Positions 28,620 through 37,484 of a stretch of DNA of 64,000 bases are shown here, one piece after another; position 1 is the first letter of the stretch, and every line of letters starts with the position of its first letter. The notes under the pieces were generated by a model. It did not search any database. It was not told where the DNA came from and worked only from the letters and a program-made list of their open reading frames with translations. The DNA comes from Streptomyces sp. NBC_00878 (GTDB lineage: Bacteria > Actinomycetota > Actinomycetes > Streptomycetales > Streptomycetaceae), in assembly GCF_026341515.1 (NCBI RefSeq), contig NZ_JAPEOK010000001.1:2294001-2358000 (forward strand). The letters run 5' to 3'. Position numbers and translations under genes: made by a program.

Positions 28620-29624
28620 ATGTCGTCTTCATCTCCGACGTTGCTCCCGGACGTCGACCTGCGCCCCGGCAGCCCTCCGATCCTGCGTGCCGACGCCGCG
28701 GGCAACACGGCGGGCTGGGCCGCCGAACACCGCGACGCGCTGCGGGCCGTCGTCGCCGAGCACGGCTGCGTCCTGGTCCGTGGCCTGGAGCTGCGCGACC
28801 CCGCCACGACCGCGACCGTCTTCCGCCGGCTGGCCGCCGGCCTGATGCCCGACCGGGAGTCCTTCGCGCCCCGGCGGACGTACGAGGACGGCGTGTACTC
28901 CTCGTCCAAGTGGCCGCCGAACCAGCAGATGTGCATGCACCACGAGCTGAGTTACGCCCTGGAGTTCCCCTCGCTGATGCTGTACGCCTGCCTCGACGCG
29001 CCCGACCAGGGCGGGGCCACCGCGGTCGCCGACGCACCGTCCGTGCTCGCCGCGCTGCCCGCCTCCCTCACGGAACGCTTCGAGCGCGAGGGCTGGCTGC
29101 TCACCCGCACGTACAACGACGAGATCGGGGCGACCCTCACCGAGGCCTTCGGCACCGAGGACCGCGCGGCCGTCGAGCACTACTGCCGTACCCACGCGAT
29201 CGAGTTCGCCTGGCAGTACGACGGCTCCCTGCGCACCCGGCAGCACCGCAGCGCCGTGGTCCGCCACCCCGTCACCCGGCGGCGCTGCTGGTTCAACCAG
29301 ATCGCGTTCCTCAACGAGTGGACGATGGACCCCGAGGTGCACGAGTACCTGGTGGACGTCTACGGCTCCGACGGTCTCCCCTTCAACACCCGCTACGGGA
29401 ACGGCGATCCGATCGGCGAGGACGTCGCAGGGACCATCAACGAGGTGTACGAGGCGCACACCGCGCGCGAGCCGTGGCGCTCCGGCGATCTGCTGCTCGT
29501 CGACAACATCCGTACCGCACACAGCAGGGAGCCGTTCGAGGGCCCGCGCGAGGTGCTCGCCGCGCTCGCCGACCCGGTCCGGCTGACCGACTGCGCACCG
29601 ACCACCGAAGTGAGGGCCGCATGA
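28620..29624 (+). CDS. TauD/SyrP-like Fe(II)/2-oxoglutarate-dependent dioxygenase
   Basis: A 334-aa non-haem iron oxygenase of the TauD/clavaminate-synthase superfamily. The metal motif is HHELSY near residues 106-111 (H-x-E, as in clavaminate synthase and SyrP, rather than H-x-D), with a distal histidine in NIRTAHSREPF near 300 and an arginine shortly after to bind 2-oxoglutarate. SyrP-type members beta-hydroxylate amino acids while bound to carrier proteins. Between the A-T protein and the Dap genes it most likely hydroxylates the activated residue (inference). The ATG at 28620 is preferred over one at 28560 because of GAAAGGA upstream. Its stop overlaps the next start (ATGA). Confidence 0.87.
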   Translation: MSSSSPTLLPDVDLRPGSPPILRADAAGNTAGWAAEHRDALRAVVAEHGCVLVRGLELRDPATTATVFRRLAAGLMPDRESFAPRRTYEDGVYSSSKWPPNQQMCMHHELSYALEFPSLMLYACLDAPDQGGATAVADAPSVLAALPASLTERFEREGWLLTRTYNDEIGATLTEAFGTEDRAAVEHYCRTHAIEFAWQYDGSLRTRQHRSAVVRHPVTRRRCWFNQIAFLNEWTMDPEVHEYLVDVYGSDGLPFNTRYGNGDPIGEDVAGTINEVYEAHTAREPWRSGDLLLVDNIRTAHSREPFEGPREVLAALADPVRLTDCAPTTEVRAA

Positions 29625-30691
29625 CCACCACGGACGAGAACGGCACGACCACCACGGAACCCGGGACGCTCATGCCTCCCCCGTTCTCCGTCATCTCCGG
29701 CGCCCAGGTCCACGAGGCCCTGCACGGGCGGGAGTCCGAGATCGTCGACCTGGTCGAGACCGTGTACCGCGTGCACGGCGCGGGCGACTCGGTGAACCCG
29801 CCGTCGTACTTCCTGAAGTTCCCGGACCGGCCGTCGTCCCGGATCATCGCGCTGCCCGCGTCGATCGGCGGGCCGGTGGGGGTGGACGGCCTGAAGTGGG
29901 TCTCCAGCTTCCCCGGCAACACGGCGAGCGGTCTGCCGCGCGCCTCGGCGGTGCTGATCCTCAACGACCACGACACGGGCTACCCGTTCGCGTGTCTGGA
30001 GAGCTCGATCATCAGTGCCACCCGGACGGCGGCCTCGGCGGCCCTCGCGGCCGACCGGCTCAGCCGCGACCGCGCCCGGCCCACCCGGGTCGGGTTCATC
30101 GGTACCGGGCTGATCGCCCGCTACATCCACACCCATCTGGCCGCCACCGGCTGGTCGTTCGAGGAGACCGGGGTGTACGACCTGTCGGCGGACAGCGCGG
30201 CCGGCTTCAGCGGCTACCTGGAGCGGTCGGGCACCAAGGGCAGGATCGCCGTGCACGACAGCGCCGAGTCGCTGATCCGCTCCAGTGACCTGCTGGTCTT
30301 CGCCACCGTCGCGGCGAAGCCGCACGTCCACGACCCGGCGTGGTTCTCCCACGCCCCGCTGGTGCTGCATGTGTCGCTGCGCGACCTCGCGCCCGAGATC
30401 CTGCTCGACTCGGCCAACTTCGTGGACGACGTCGAGCACTGTCTGAAGGCCGAGACCTCGCCGCACCTGGCCGAACAACTCACCGGAAGCCGCGACTTCA
30501 TCGACGGCACGCTGGACGACGTGCTCTGCGGGCGGGTGACCGTACCGGCGGACCGGACGGTGGTGTTCTCGCCCTTCGGCCTCGGGGTCCTCGACCTCGC
30601 GGTCGGCAAGTTCGTCCACGACGAGGTGGCCCGCAGGGGCGAGCCGCACGTCGTCGACGGCTTCTTCCACGAACTGCGCCGGTACGGCTGA
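29621..30691 (+). CDS. SbnB-like dehydrogenase for L-2,3-diaminopropionate biosynthesis
   Basis: A 356-aa member of the ornithine cyclodeaminase/mu-crystallin fold. GLKWVSSFPGN, RASAVLILNDHDTGYPFAC and the Rossmann GFIGTGLIARY near residue 157 closely follow SbnB as I know it. SbnB oxidatively hydrolyses N-(1-amino-1-carboxy-2-ethyl)-glutamate to Dap and 2-oxoglutarate with NAD. It overlaps the dioxygenase gene by four bases and is followed by its partner SbnA. About 30 N-terminal residues are Thr-rich and not part of the fold. Confidence 0.92.
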   Translation: MTTTDENGTTTTEPGTLMPPPFSVISGAQVHEALHGRESEIVDLVETVYRVHGAGDSVNPPSYFLKFPDRPSSRIIALPASIGGPVGVDGLKWVSSFPGNTASGLPRASAVLILNDHDTGYPFACLESSIISATRTAASAALAADRLSRDRARPTRVGFIGTGLIARYIHTHLAATGWSFEETGVYDLSADSAAGFSGYLERSGTKGRIAVHDSAESLIRSSDLLVFATVAAKPHVHDPAWFSHAPLVLHVSLRDLAPEILLDSANFVDDVEHCLKAETSPHLAEQLTGSRDFIDGTLDDVLCGRVTVPADRTVVFSPFGLGVLDLAVGKFVHDEVARRGEPHVVDGFFHELRRYG

Positions 30692-30752
30692 CCGGCGGGC
30701 ACCGCGCCGCGCGAGGAGCGGGGCGCGGTGCCGCATGAAGGAGGGGGACATC

Positions 30753-31742
30753 ATGCCCGTCATTTCCGAACCAACACAGTTCAACGAGGACGAGCTCTAC
30801 GTTGACCTGCGAGCGGCACTGGGGCTGCCGCTCTTCCTGAAGTGCGAGGGATTCAACTTCGCGGGCTCGATCAAGCTCAAGGCCGCCACCGAGATGGTGA
30901 ACGCCGCCGAGCGCGACGGCGTGCTGCGGCCGGGATCCGTCCTGGTCGAGTCGTCGTCCGGGAACCTCGGCGTGGCGCTGAGCATGATCGCGGCGAGCCG
31001 TGGCTACGGGTTCCTGTGCGTCACCGACTCACGCTGCAATCCGGCGACCCGGCGGATGATGGAGGCACTGGGCAGCGTGGTCCACGTGATCGACGAGCCC
31101 GACCTGCACGGCGGCTTCCTGGGCGCGCGGATCGCGTACGTCAGCGCAGTGTGCGCCTCGGACGACCGGTACGTGTGGCTCAACCAGTACGCCAACGAGG
31201 GCAACTGGCGCGCGCACTACCGCACCACGGCACCGGCCATCGCCCGCCGTTTCCCGCACCTGGACGTGCTGTTCGTCGGGGCCGGCACCACCGGCACCCT
31301 GATGGGCTGCGCGCGCTGGTTCTGGCAGCAGCGGCGCCGCGTGCGGATCGTGGCCGTGGACACGGTCGGATCGGTGACCTTCGGGGGGCCGCCAGCCCCC
31401 CGGATGATCCCCGGCCTGGGCATGGCCGTCCGTCCGCCGCTGCTCGACGAGTCGTACGTGGACGACGTGGTGCACGTCCCGGAGCCGGACACGCTGCGTG
31501 CCTGCCGTCGACTGGCCGCCCGGGGCTTCCTGTTCGGCGGCTCCACCGGCACGGTGGTCAGCGGCGCGTCCGAATGGCTGGCCCGGTACGGGCGGCGGGA
31601 GCTCACGGCGGTGGCGATCGCCCCGGACCTCGGCGAGCGCTACCTCGACACGGTCCACCGCCCGGGCTGGGGGGTGAACGTCCACGGCGAGGACACGCTC
31701 GGCGGCTCCGGCGAGCTGGCCGCCCTGTCGCACCCCGCCTGA
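30753..31742 (+). CDS. SbnA-like PLP-dependent synthase for L-2,3-diaminopropionate biosynthesis
   Basis: A 329-aa cysteine-synthase-fold enzyme. The PLP lysine lies in GSIKLKAA near residue 40, the substrate loop SSSGNLG near 67, and GAGTTGTL binds the PLP phosphate. SbnA uses O-phospho-L-serine and L-glutamate to make the N-linked intermediate that SbnB cleaves to Dap. The start 30753 follows AAGGAGGGGGA. An in-frame ATG at 30735 would bury that site. It is the last gene of the Dap/polymer operon, so monomer supply is encoded with the machinery that uses it. Confidence 0.92.
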   Translation: MPVISEPTQFNEDELYVDLRAALGLPLFLKCEGFNFAGSIKLKAATEMVNAAERDGVLRPGSVLVESSSGNLGVALSMIAASRGYGFLCVTDSRCNPATRRMMEALGSVVHVIDEPDLHGGFLGARIAYVSAVCASDDRYVWLNQYANEGNWRAHYRTTAPAIARRFPHLDVLFVGAGTTGTLMGCARWFWQQRRRVRIVAVDTVGSVTFGGPPAPRMIPGLGMAVRPPLLDESYVDDVVHVPEPDTLRACRRLAARGFLFGGSTGTVVSGASEWLARYGRRELTAVAIAPDLGERYLDTVHRPGWGVNVHGEDTLGGSGELAALSHPA

Positions 31743-31827
31743 CCGGCACGGCGTGGCGGAGTGAGGCACGGCCCGGTGCGGCGGGAGTTCGGTGACGACC
31801 GCCGTACCGAGGGGTAGGTTCGCAGGC

Positions 31828-33480
31828 ATGGCAGCCAGCACCCACACCGTGACCAACCAGGCCCCGCCGCTGGTCGCGTACGACGTCTTCAACGCCGACC
31901 GGGCCCTGGTGGAGGCGGTCGACCGGCACCTCGACCCACAACTGGCCGACGAGCCACAGCTGCTCGACGAGGCGCGCGACGACCTGTCGGCGCTCGGGCG
32001 TACGTCCGGATCGGCGCAGGTCCAGTCCTGGGGGGCACTGGCCAACGAGAACCCGCCGAAGCTGCGCACCCACGACCGCTACGGCAACCGGATCGACGAG
32101 GTCGACTTCCATCCGTCCTGGCACCGGCTGCTCGGCAAGGGTGTCTCGGCGGGCCTGACGGCGGCGTGGACGCGGCCCGGCGGGCATGTGCGGCGCGCGG
32201 CCGCCTTCGTGGTCTGGACGCAGGTCGAGGCGGGGAACTGCTGCCCGCTGTCGATGACGCACGCGGCGGTGCCCGCACTGCGCACCGACCCGGCTCTCGC
32301 CGCCGAGTGGGAGCCACGCCTCACGTCCACGGTGTACGACCAGGACATGCGGCCCGCGGCACGGAAGGCCGGCGTGCTCCTCGGGATGGGCATGACGGAG
32401 AAGCAGGGCGGCAGCGACGTACGGGCGAACACGACGACCGCGCGAGCACTGGCCGAGGACGGGACGTACGAGCTGTCCGGTCACAAGTGGTTCTGCTCGG
32501 CGCCGATGTCGGACGGCTTCCTGGTGCTGGCGCAGGCACCGGACGGGCTGACGTGCTTCCTGGTGCCGCGGGTCCTGGAAGACGGCACACGCAACGTGTT
32601 CATGATCCAGCGACTCAAGGACAAGCTGGGCAACCGGTCGAACGCGTCGGCCGAGGTCGAGTTCGACGGGACGTGGGCGCGCCGGGTCGGGGACGAGGGA
32701 CGCGGGGTGCCCGCCATCATCGGGATGGTCGCGGCGACCCGCCTCGACTGTGTGCTCGGCTCGGCGGGACTGATGCGCCAGGCCGTCTCCCAGGCCGTCC
32801 ACCACTCCACGTACCGCGAGGCGTTCGGCGGCAGGCTGATCGACAAGCCGCTGATGCGGAACGTCCTGGCGGACCTGGCCCTGGAGTCGGAGGCCGCGAC
32901 GACGCTCGGGCTGCGTCTGGCCGCCGCGTACGACGACGGGAGCGAGCAGGAGCGGGCGTTCCTGCGGCTCGCGGTCCCGGCCGCGAAGTACTGGGTGACG
33001 AAGCGGTGCACGCCGGTCGTGGCGGAGGCCCTGGAGTGCCTGGGCGGCAACGGCTACGTGGAGGAGTCGGGCCTGCCGCGGCTGCTGCGCGAGTCGCCGC
33101 TCAACTCCGTCTGGGAGGGCGCGGGCAACGTCCAGGCGCTGGACGTCCTGCGCGCCCTGCAACGCGAGCCGGGGGCCCTGAACGCCTACCTCCAGGAGGT
33201 CGGCAAGGCGCGCGGCGCCGACCACCGCCTGGACGGCGCGATCAAGAACATGCTGACCGAACTCGCCGACCTGGAGGGCATCGAGGGACGCGCCCGGCGG
33301 GTGGTCGAGCGGATCGCGGTGGTGCTCCAGGGCTCGCTGCTGGTCCGGTTCGCGCCGCCGGAGGTCGCCGACGCGTTCTGCGCCTCACGCCTCGGCGGGG
33401 ACTGGGGAACGACGTTCGGGACCCTGCCGCACACCCTGGACCTCGGCTCGGTGGTGGAGCGGGCGCGGCCCGTCTCCTGA
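31828..33480 (+). CDS. aidB: AidB-like acyl-CoA-dehydrogenase-family flavoprotein
   Basis: A 550-aa protein that follows E. coli AidB (541 aa) through its length: MGMTEKQGGSDV, GHKWF(C)S, RLKDKLGNRSNAS and NSVWEGAGN are recognisable. AidB binds FAD and DNA, is part of the adaptive response to alkylation and may deactivate alkylating agents. Actinomycete relatives are common and may have other roles. The ATG at 31828 follows GTAGG. It lies 86 bp downstream of sbnA-like in the same direction but probably has its own promoter and function. A strong hairpin follows at 33536. Confidence 0.88.
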   Translation: MAASTHTVTNQAPPLVAYDVFNADRALVEAVDRHLDPQLADEPQLLDEARDDLSALGRTSGSAQVQSWGALANENPPKLRTHDRYGNRIDEVDFHPSWHRLLGKGVSAGLTAAWTRPGGHVRRAAAFVVWTQVEAGNCCPLSMTHAAVPALRTDPALAAEWEPRLTSTVYDQDMRPAARKAGVLLGMGMTEKQGGSDVRANTTTARALAEDGTYELSGHKWFCSAPMSDGFLVLAQAPDGLTCFLVPRVLEDGTRNVFMIQRLKDKLGNRSNASAEVEFDGTWARRVGDEGRGVPAIIGMVAATRLDCVLGSAGLMRQAVSQAVHHSTYREAFGGRLIDKPLMRNVLADLALESEAATTLGLRLAAAYDDGSEQERAFLRLAVPAAKYWVTKRCTPVVAEALECLGGNGYVEESGLPRLLRESPLNSVWEGAGNVQALDVLRALQREPGALNAYLQEVGKARGADHRLDGAIKNMLTELADLEGIEGRARRVVERIAVVLQGSLLVRFAPPEVADAFCASRLGGDWGTTFGTLPHTLDLGSVVERARPVS

Positions 33481-33535
33481 GACACCGTCTCCAGACACCC
33501 CGTCTCCTGAGACACCGTCAACACGCGTACGGCAC

Positions 33536-33569
33536 GGGGGTGGTGCTGCGCCGACACGGCACCACCCCC
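33536..33569 (+). terminator. Terminator hairpin after aidB-like gene
   Basis: An 11-bp perfect stem (GGGGGTGGTGC with GCACCACCCCC) encloses a 12-nt loop, followed by GTTCT. The remainder of the 350-bp gap before the GAF regulator holds a short GAGACACCGTC repeat (33479-33520) and nothing else I can support. Confidence 0.75.
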
Positions 33570-33831
33570 GTTCTGTGGCCCCGTTGAGCGGAGCACGCAC
33601 ACCGCGCGAGGCGGCGTTACGCCAATTTTTGGACATACGGCGGAAGTTCACCAGGGTTGCAGAGGGTTGCAAGCTCTCCCCACCCCGCGCGAAACCTCCG
33701 CGCCACGTCCGGAGTGTCGCCGTCCACGACGGACAGGCGGCACTATGAGACGTGCAGTCAGTACGGGCCCTGGGTCCCACGGCCGGAAAGACTGGGACCA
33801 GTTGTCCGCTCAGACTCTCCGGGAGGACCCA

Positions 33832-35112
33832 GTGGCGCACTCGCCGATGGACATGACGCGGCTCACCGCCCTGGACGCGGCGCAGGCGGCACGGGTGCTC
33901 GACGAGGTGCGCAACGCGACCCTGGCCGGCGAGCGCGCCCGGCTCGATCCGCGGCCGGTCATCGGGGAGTCCTGGGGGCGGATGCTGCGCTGCGGCGTCG
34001 ACCCCGACCACGACTTCCGCGCCGGAGTGCTCGGCCCCGACGAGGTCGAGCGGCGCCGCCGCGACTCCCCGCTTCGGCACATCCTCCCCGTACTGCGGGA
34101 GGGGCTGCTGTCGGTCGCGGACACCGCCCACCACATCATGGTCGTGGCGGACCCGGAGGGCCGCGTGCTGTGGCGCGAGGGCAGCCGGCCGGTGCTGCGC
34201 AAGGCCGACGGGTTCGGCTTCGAGATCGGCGCGGACTGGGGCGAGGAGGTCGTCGGGACGAACGGTGTCGGCACCCCCGCCGTGGTCCGCCGCCCCGTCC
34301 AGGTCTTCGCCGCCGAGCACTTCGTACGCACCCACGCCACCTGGACCTGCACGGGAGCGCCGATCACCGATCCGCGCGACGGCGAGCTGATCGGGGTCGT
34401 GGACCTCAGCGGGCCCTGGGAGACCATGCACCCGGCGACGCTCGCGTGGGTCGACTCGGTGGCCAAGCTCGCCGAGGCGCGGCTGCGGGAGCGGCATCTG
34501 ACCGCGCTGGACCGGCTGCGCGCGGTGGCCGCGCCGGTGCTCGCCCGGATCACCGGCCGCGCGCTCGCGGTCGACAAGGACGGCTGGACCGCGGCGATCA
34601 CCGGCATGCCGTACGTGGACAGGCTCGCGCTGCCCAGGACGATCGGCGCGGACCGGATCTGGGTACCGTCGCTCGGCCTGTGCTCGGTGGAACCGCTGCC
34701 GGGCGGCTGGCTGGTGCGTGCCTCGGACAAACCGGTGCCCCGCGCCGCCACCCGGATCGCGCTCGACCTGACGCGGTCGCGCCGCTGGTCGGTGACCGTG
34801 ACGGGCGGCGCCGGCACCTGGACCCACGAACTGAGCCCCCGCCACGCGGAGTTACTCTGCCTCCTGGCCCTGCACCGCACGGGCCGCAGCGCCGCGGCCC
34901 TGGCGGACGACATGTTCGGCGACCCGGCCCGCACGGTAACGGTACGAGCCGAAATGTCCCGCGTGCGACGCTATCTGGGCGGGGCCCTGGAACACCGGCC
35001 GTATCGTTTCTGCGAGGACGCGGAAGTCGAACTCCTCCTGCCGGACAACCGCTTGAACCTACTCCCCCACTCAACGGCACCGGGAATTCTCAGGGCAAGG
35101 AAAACCGCCTGA
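33832..35112 (+). CDS. GAF-domain transcriptional regulator with C-terminal DNA-binding domain (TTA-containing)
   Basis: A 426-aa protein from the GTG at 33832 (GGGAGGA at 33821-33827); an open extension to 33667 has no family support. The middle (VVGTNGVGTPAVVRRPVQVF, then CTGAPITDP, VVDLSGPW) is the AcoR-type GAF sensor. The last 90 residues form a winged-helix-like domain (SPRHAELLCLLALHRTGRSA), and there is no sigma-54 AAA domain. TTA codon 341 (34852-34854) makes it bldA-dependent. Its target is not obvious. It could act on the polyamino-acid locus 2 kb upstream or elsewhere. Confidence 0.84.
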   Translation: MAHSPMDMTRLTALDAAQAARVLDEVRNATLAGERARLDPRPVIGESWGRMLRCGVDPDHDFRAGVLGPDEVERRRRDSPLRHILPVLREGLLSVADTAHHIMVVADPEGRVLWREGSRPVLRKADGFGFEIGADWGEEVVGTNGVGTPAVVRRPVQVFAAEHFVRTHATWTCTGAPITDPRDGELIGVVDLSGPWETMHPATLAWVDSVAKLAEARLRERHLTALDRLRAVAAPVLARITGRALAVDKDGWTAAITGMPYVDRLALPRTIGADRIWVPSLGLCSVEPLPGGWLVRASDKPVPRAATRIALDLTRSRRWSVTVTGGAGTWTHELSPRHAELLCLLALHRTGRSAAALADDMFGDPARTVTVRAEMSRVRRYLGGALEHRPYRFCEDAEVELLLPDNRLNLLPHSTAPGILRARKTA

Positions 35113-35147
35113 TAAGGGGCGCGGGGAACTGCGCGACAAGCCCCCAC
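35103..35147. repeat. Streptomyces dispersed intergenic repeat, copy 1
   Basis: AAGGGGCGCGGGGAACTGCG, then CGACAAGCCCCCAC (35114-35147), preceded by AACCGCCTG. The same element is at 61753-61797. It can fold through GGGGC and GCCCC arms. In this copy the ACCGCCTGA part supplies the last two codons and the stop of the GAF regulator gene. Confidence 0.8.
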
Positions 35148-35332
35148 ACACCCGCAGCCAACACACAACGCCCCCCGCTCAACCCGCGGAGCGACCCGCG
35201 ACCGATTCCGGCATATTCGACCGAGCCACCCGCCCTCTGACGTACCATCCTTCCCACGGCCCCCCACATCCGCCCCCTCCGGCGCTCAACCGCCGGATCA
35301 CAGGAGGCAGTTGGCCGACGACGGGAGGACCT

Positions 35333-36706
35333 ATGACGTCCAGAGGCAGACACCGCCGCCGAAAGAAGGGGCGTGTCCTGCGGGGCGCGCTGTCCGGAAC
35401 CGCCCTCGCCCTCACCGCCGCCGCGACCATCATCAGCACCTCGCAGGCCGCGGGGAGCGACAATCCCGGCCCGCTGACGTCGATCACCTCCTCGTCCGAG
35501 GTCAACAAGCTCCAGCTGCACGAGAACCTGGTCAACGAGACCACGCTCGACACGCTCCAGAGCGGGATGGGCGGGAACGTCGGGGTCGACACCGTCCTCG
35601 ACAGCGCCAACCACCCGATGCGCAACAAGGCCGACTGCGACGCCACCGAGTCGGCGGCCCTGCCCGTCGAGCCGGCCGCCACCCGCGCGTACTGCTGGGA
35701 CGACGGGGACGCGAAGACACAGAAGTGGCTGCCGCAGTCCGTCACCACCTCCGGGGACGCCGACAACGACGGCAAGTGGGGCGACGACCGCGTCATCCTC
35801 GCGGGCTGGACGCACAACGACGACAAGGCGGGCGAACCGGCCGACGACAAGGGCCTCGCCCGGGTCGCCGTCATCGACGCGAACGACCCGGACAACCTCA
35901 CGTACCGCTGGGTTCTGCTGGTCGCCCCGGTCTCCGGCGGCCAGGACTTCGAAGCCGTCCGCTCCCGCCTCGGCGGCATGGTCTGGTACCAGGACAAGCT
36001 GATCGTCACCGCGAAGAACGGCGCCGATCACGACAGCGCCCTGTACGTCTTCGACATGAACCGCATCCTCCAGGCCGACGTCGACAGTCCCGAGGTCGGC
36101 AAGGTGGACGGCGGCTGGTCGGCACGCGGCTACCAGTACGTGATGCCCGCCATCGGCTCGTACAGCCTCACCGGCGGAGCCTGCGACGCGAGCAACGACA
36201 ACGGGGTCCCCTGTTTCGGCTCCATCTCCCTGGACCGGACATCGACCCCGGACAGCCTGGTCGCGAACGAGTGGTTCAGCTCCGGCGGCACCGAGCCTGC
36301 CCGCGTCTGGCGCTACGACTTCAGCACCGCGAGCGACCGCGCGGGGCTGCTCGGCAGCGACGCCCGTGACAACGTGAACGCCGACGACGCGTACGAGACC
36401 AAGGCCGTCGGGCTCCAGGGCGTCCTCTCCCACAAACCGAGCGGCGCGAGCGAGGCCGACTGGTACACGGGGTACGACCCGGGCAGCCGCGACCGGCACG
36501 GCACGCTCTGGCGGCAGAGCGAGGGCACCGCCAAGGCCGCGAAGTGCGGGTCCGGTGTGGCGTACGCCTGCTGGGGCCGGCACACCGAGTCCCTGTCGTA
36601 CTGGCAGGAGACCGGCGAGCTGTGGACCCTCACCGAGTCGGCGGCGAACCCGGAGCGGGTCCTGTACGCGGTACCGCTGTCGGCGGTCGCCGCCTCAGTG
36701 GAGTGA
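35333..36706 (+). CDS. Secreted protein of unknown function
   Basis: A 457-aa protein with an N-terminal signal peptide: a basic stretch (RGRHRRRKKGR), a hydrophobic core GTALALTAAATII and a likely cleavage after SQA near residue 40. The mature part has D/N/W-rich repeats resembling a beta-propeller (for example GGMVWYQDKLIVTAKNG, GSISLDRTSTPDSLVANEW) and four or more cysteines. No enzyme motif is evident. The ATG at 35333 follows GGGAGGA. It is a single-gene unit. Similar hypothetical secreted proteins occur in Streptomyces, but I cannot name a function. Confidence 0.82.
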   Translation: MTSRGRHRRRKKGRVLRGALSGTALALTAAATIISTSQAAGSDNPGPLTSITSSSEVNKLQLHENLVNETTLDTLQSGMGGNVGVDTVLDSANHPMRNKADCDATESAALPVEPAATRAYCWDDGDAKTQKWLPQSVTTSGDADNDGKWGDDRVILAGWTHNDDKAGEPADDKGLARVAVIDANDPDNLTYRWVLLVAPVSGGQDFEAVRSRLGGMVWYQDKLIVTAKNGADHDSALYVFDMNRILQADVDSPEVGKVDGGWSARGYQYVMPAIGSYSLTGGACDASNDNGVPCFGSISLDRTSTPDSLVANEWFSSGGTEPARVWRYDFSTASDRAGLLGSDARDNVNADDAYETKAVGLQGVLSHKPSGASEADWYTGYDPGSRDRHGTLWRQSEGTAKAAKCGSGVAYACWGRHTESLSYWQETGELWTLTESAANPERVLYAVPLSAVAASVE

Positions 36707-36753
36707 TCTGCTCGGTGAAGTGATCTGTCCGGTGAAGTGATCTGCTCGGTGGA
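36703..36753. repeat. Three 17-bp tandem repeats spanning the stop codon of the secreted-protein gene
   Basis: Units at 36703-36719, 36720-36736 and 36737-36753 follow GTGATCTGCTCGGTGAA with one or two changes, plus a partial fourth (GTGATGC). The gene's TGA lies inside the first unit, and each unit carries the same TGA. Confidence 0.8.
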
Positions 36754-36863
36754 GTGATGCGGGCGATCCGTGTGCCGTCCGCGACGTGATCGGAGTGGCC
36801 CCCGACGGCTGACCTCGGGCGTCGACGAAGAGCCCGCGGCGGCCGTCAACATGGGCGTCCTGG

Positions 36864-36895
36864 AGGCGGGGCCCGCTTTGGAGCGGGCCCCGCCT
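36864..36895 (+). terminator. Terminator hairpin
   Basis: A 13-bp perfect stem (AGGCGGGGCCCGC with its complement) and loop TTTGGA lie downstream of the secreted-protein gene and 20 bp before the GNAT start. Confidence 0.8.
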
Positions 36896-36914
36896 TCGTG
36901 GTTCGCTGGCCCGC

Positions 36915-37484
36915 ATGAGCATCGCTGTGACCACCTGGTCCCTGGAGCAGACCTCCCCGGCCGACCAGCTGCCCGCCGCCGCCCCCGACGGCGACGTCCG
37001 GATCGTCCGCGCCGAGGTGCCCTCCCCCGAGTTCAGCCGCTACCTGTACACCGCGGTCGGCGGCGACATCCGCTGGACGGACCGGCTCGGCTGGACGTAC
37101 GCGCAGTGGCAGGAGGACCTGGACCGGTCGGGTGCGGAGACCTGGGTCGCGTACGACCGCGGGACGCCGGCCGGGTACGTGCACCTGGACGCGCAGGACG
37201 ACGGCGTCGTGGAGATCGTCCACTTCGGGCTGATCCCCGCCTTCCGGGGCCGGCGCATCGGCGGGCACCTCCTCTCGCGCGGCGTGGCACGGGCCTGGGA
37301 CCTGGCCGACCGCTGGCCCGGGCGGGCGCAGACCAAGCGCGTCTGGTTGCATACATGCAGCAAGGACGGGGAGCACGCGATGGACAACTACCTGCGCCGC
37401 GGCTTCAAGCTCTTCGACACCAAGGTCGAGGAGGAGCCGGATGTGACGGCCCCCGGGCCCTGGCCGGGGGCGCACGTCGACTGA
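36915..37484 (+). CDS. GNAT-family N-acetyltransferase
   Basis: A 189-aa protein with GNAT motif A (VEIVHFGLIPAFRGRRIGGH) giving the acetyl-CoA pyrophosphate loop, and motif B (NYLRRGFKLFDTKVEE) near the C-terminus. Substrate unknown. It is transcribed alone between the 36864 terminator and the sulfur-operon leader. No N-terminal targeting signal is seen. Confidence 0.88.
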   Translation: MSIAVTTWSLEQTSPADQLPAAAPDGDVRIVRAEVPSPEFSRYLYTAVGGDIRWTDRLGWTYAQWQEDLDRSGAETWVAYDRGTPAGYVHLDAQDDGVVEIVHFGLIPAFRGRRIGGHLLSRGVARAWDLADRWPGRAQTKRVWLHTCSKDGEHAMDNYLRRGFKLFDTKVEEEPDVTAPGPWPGAHVD

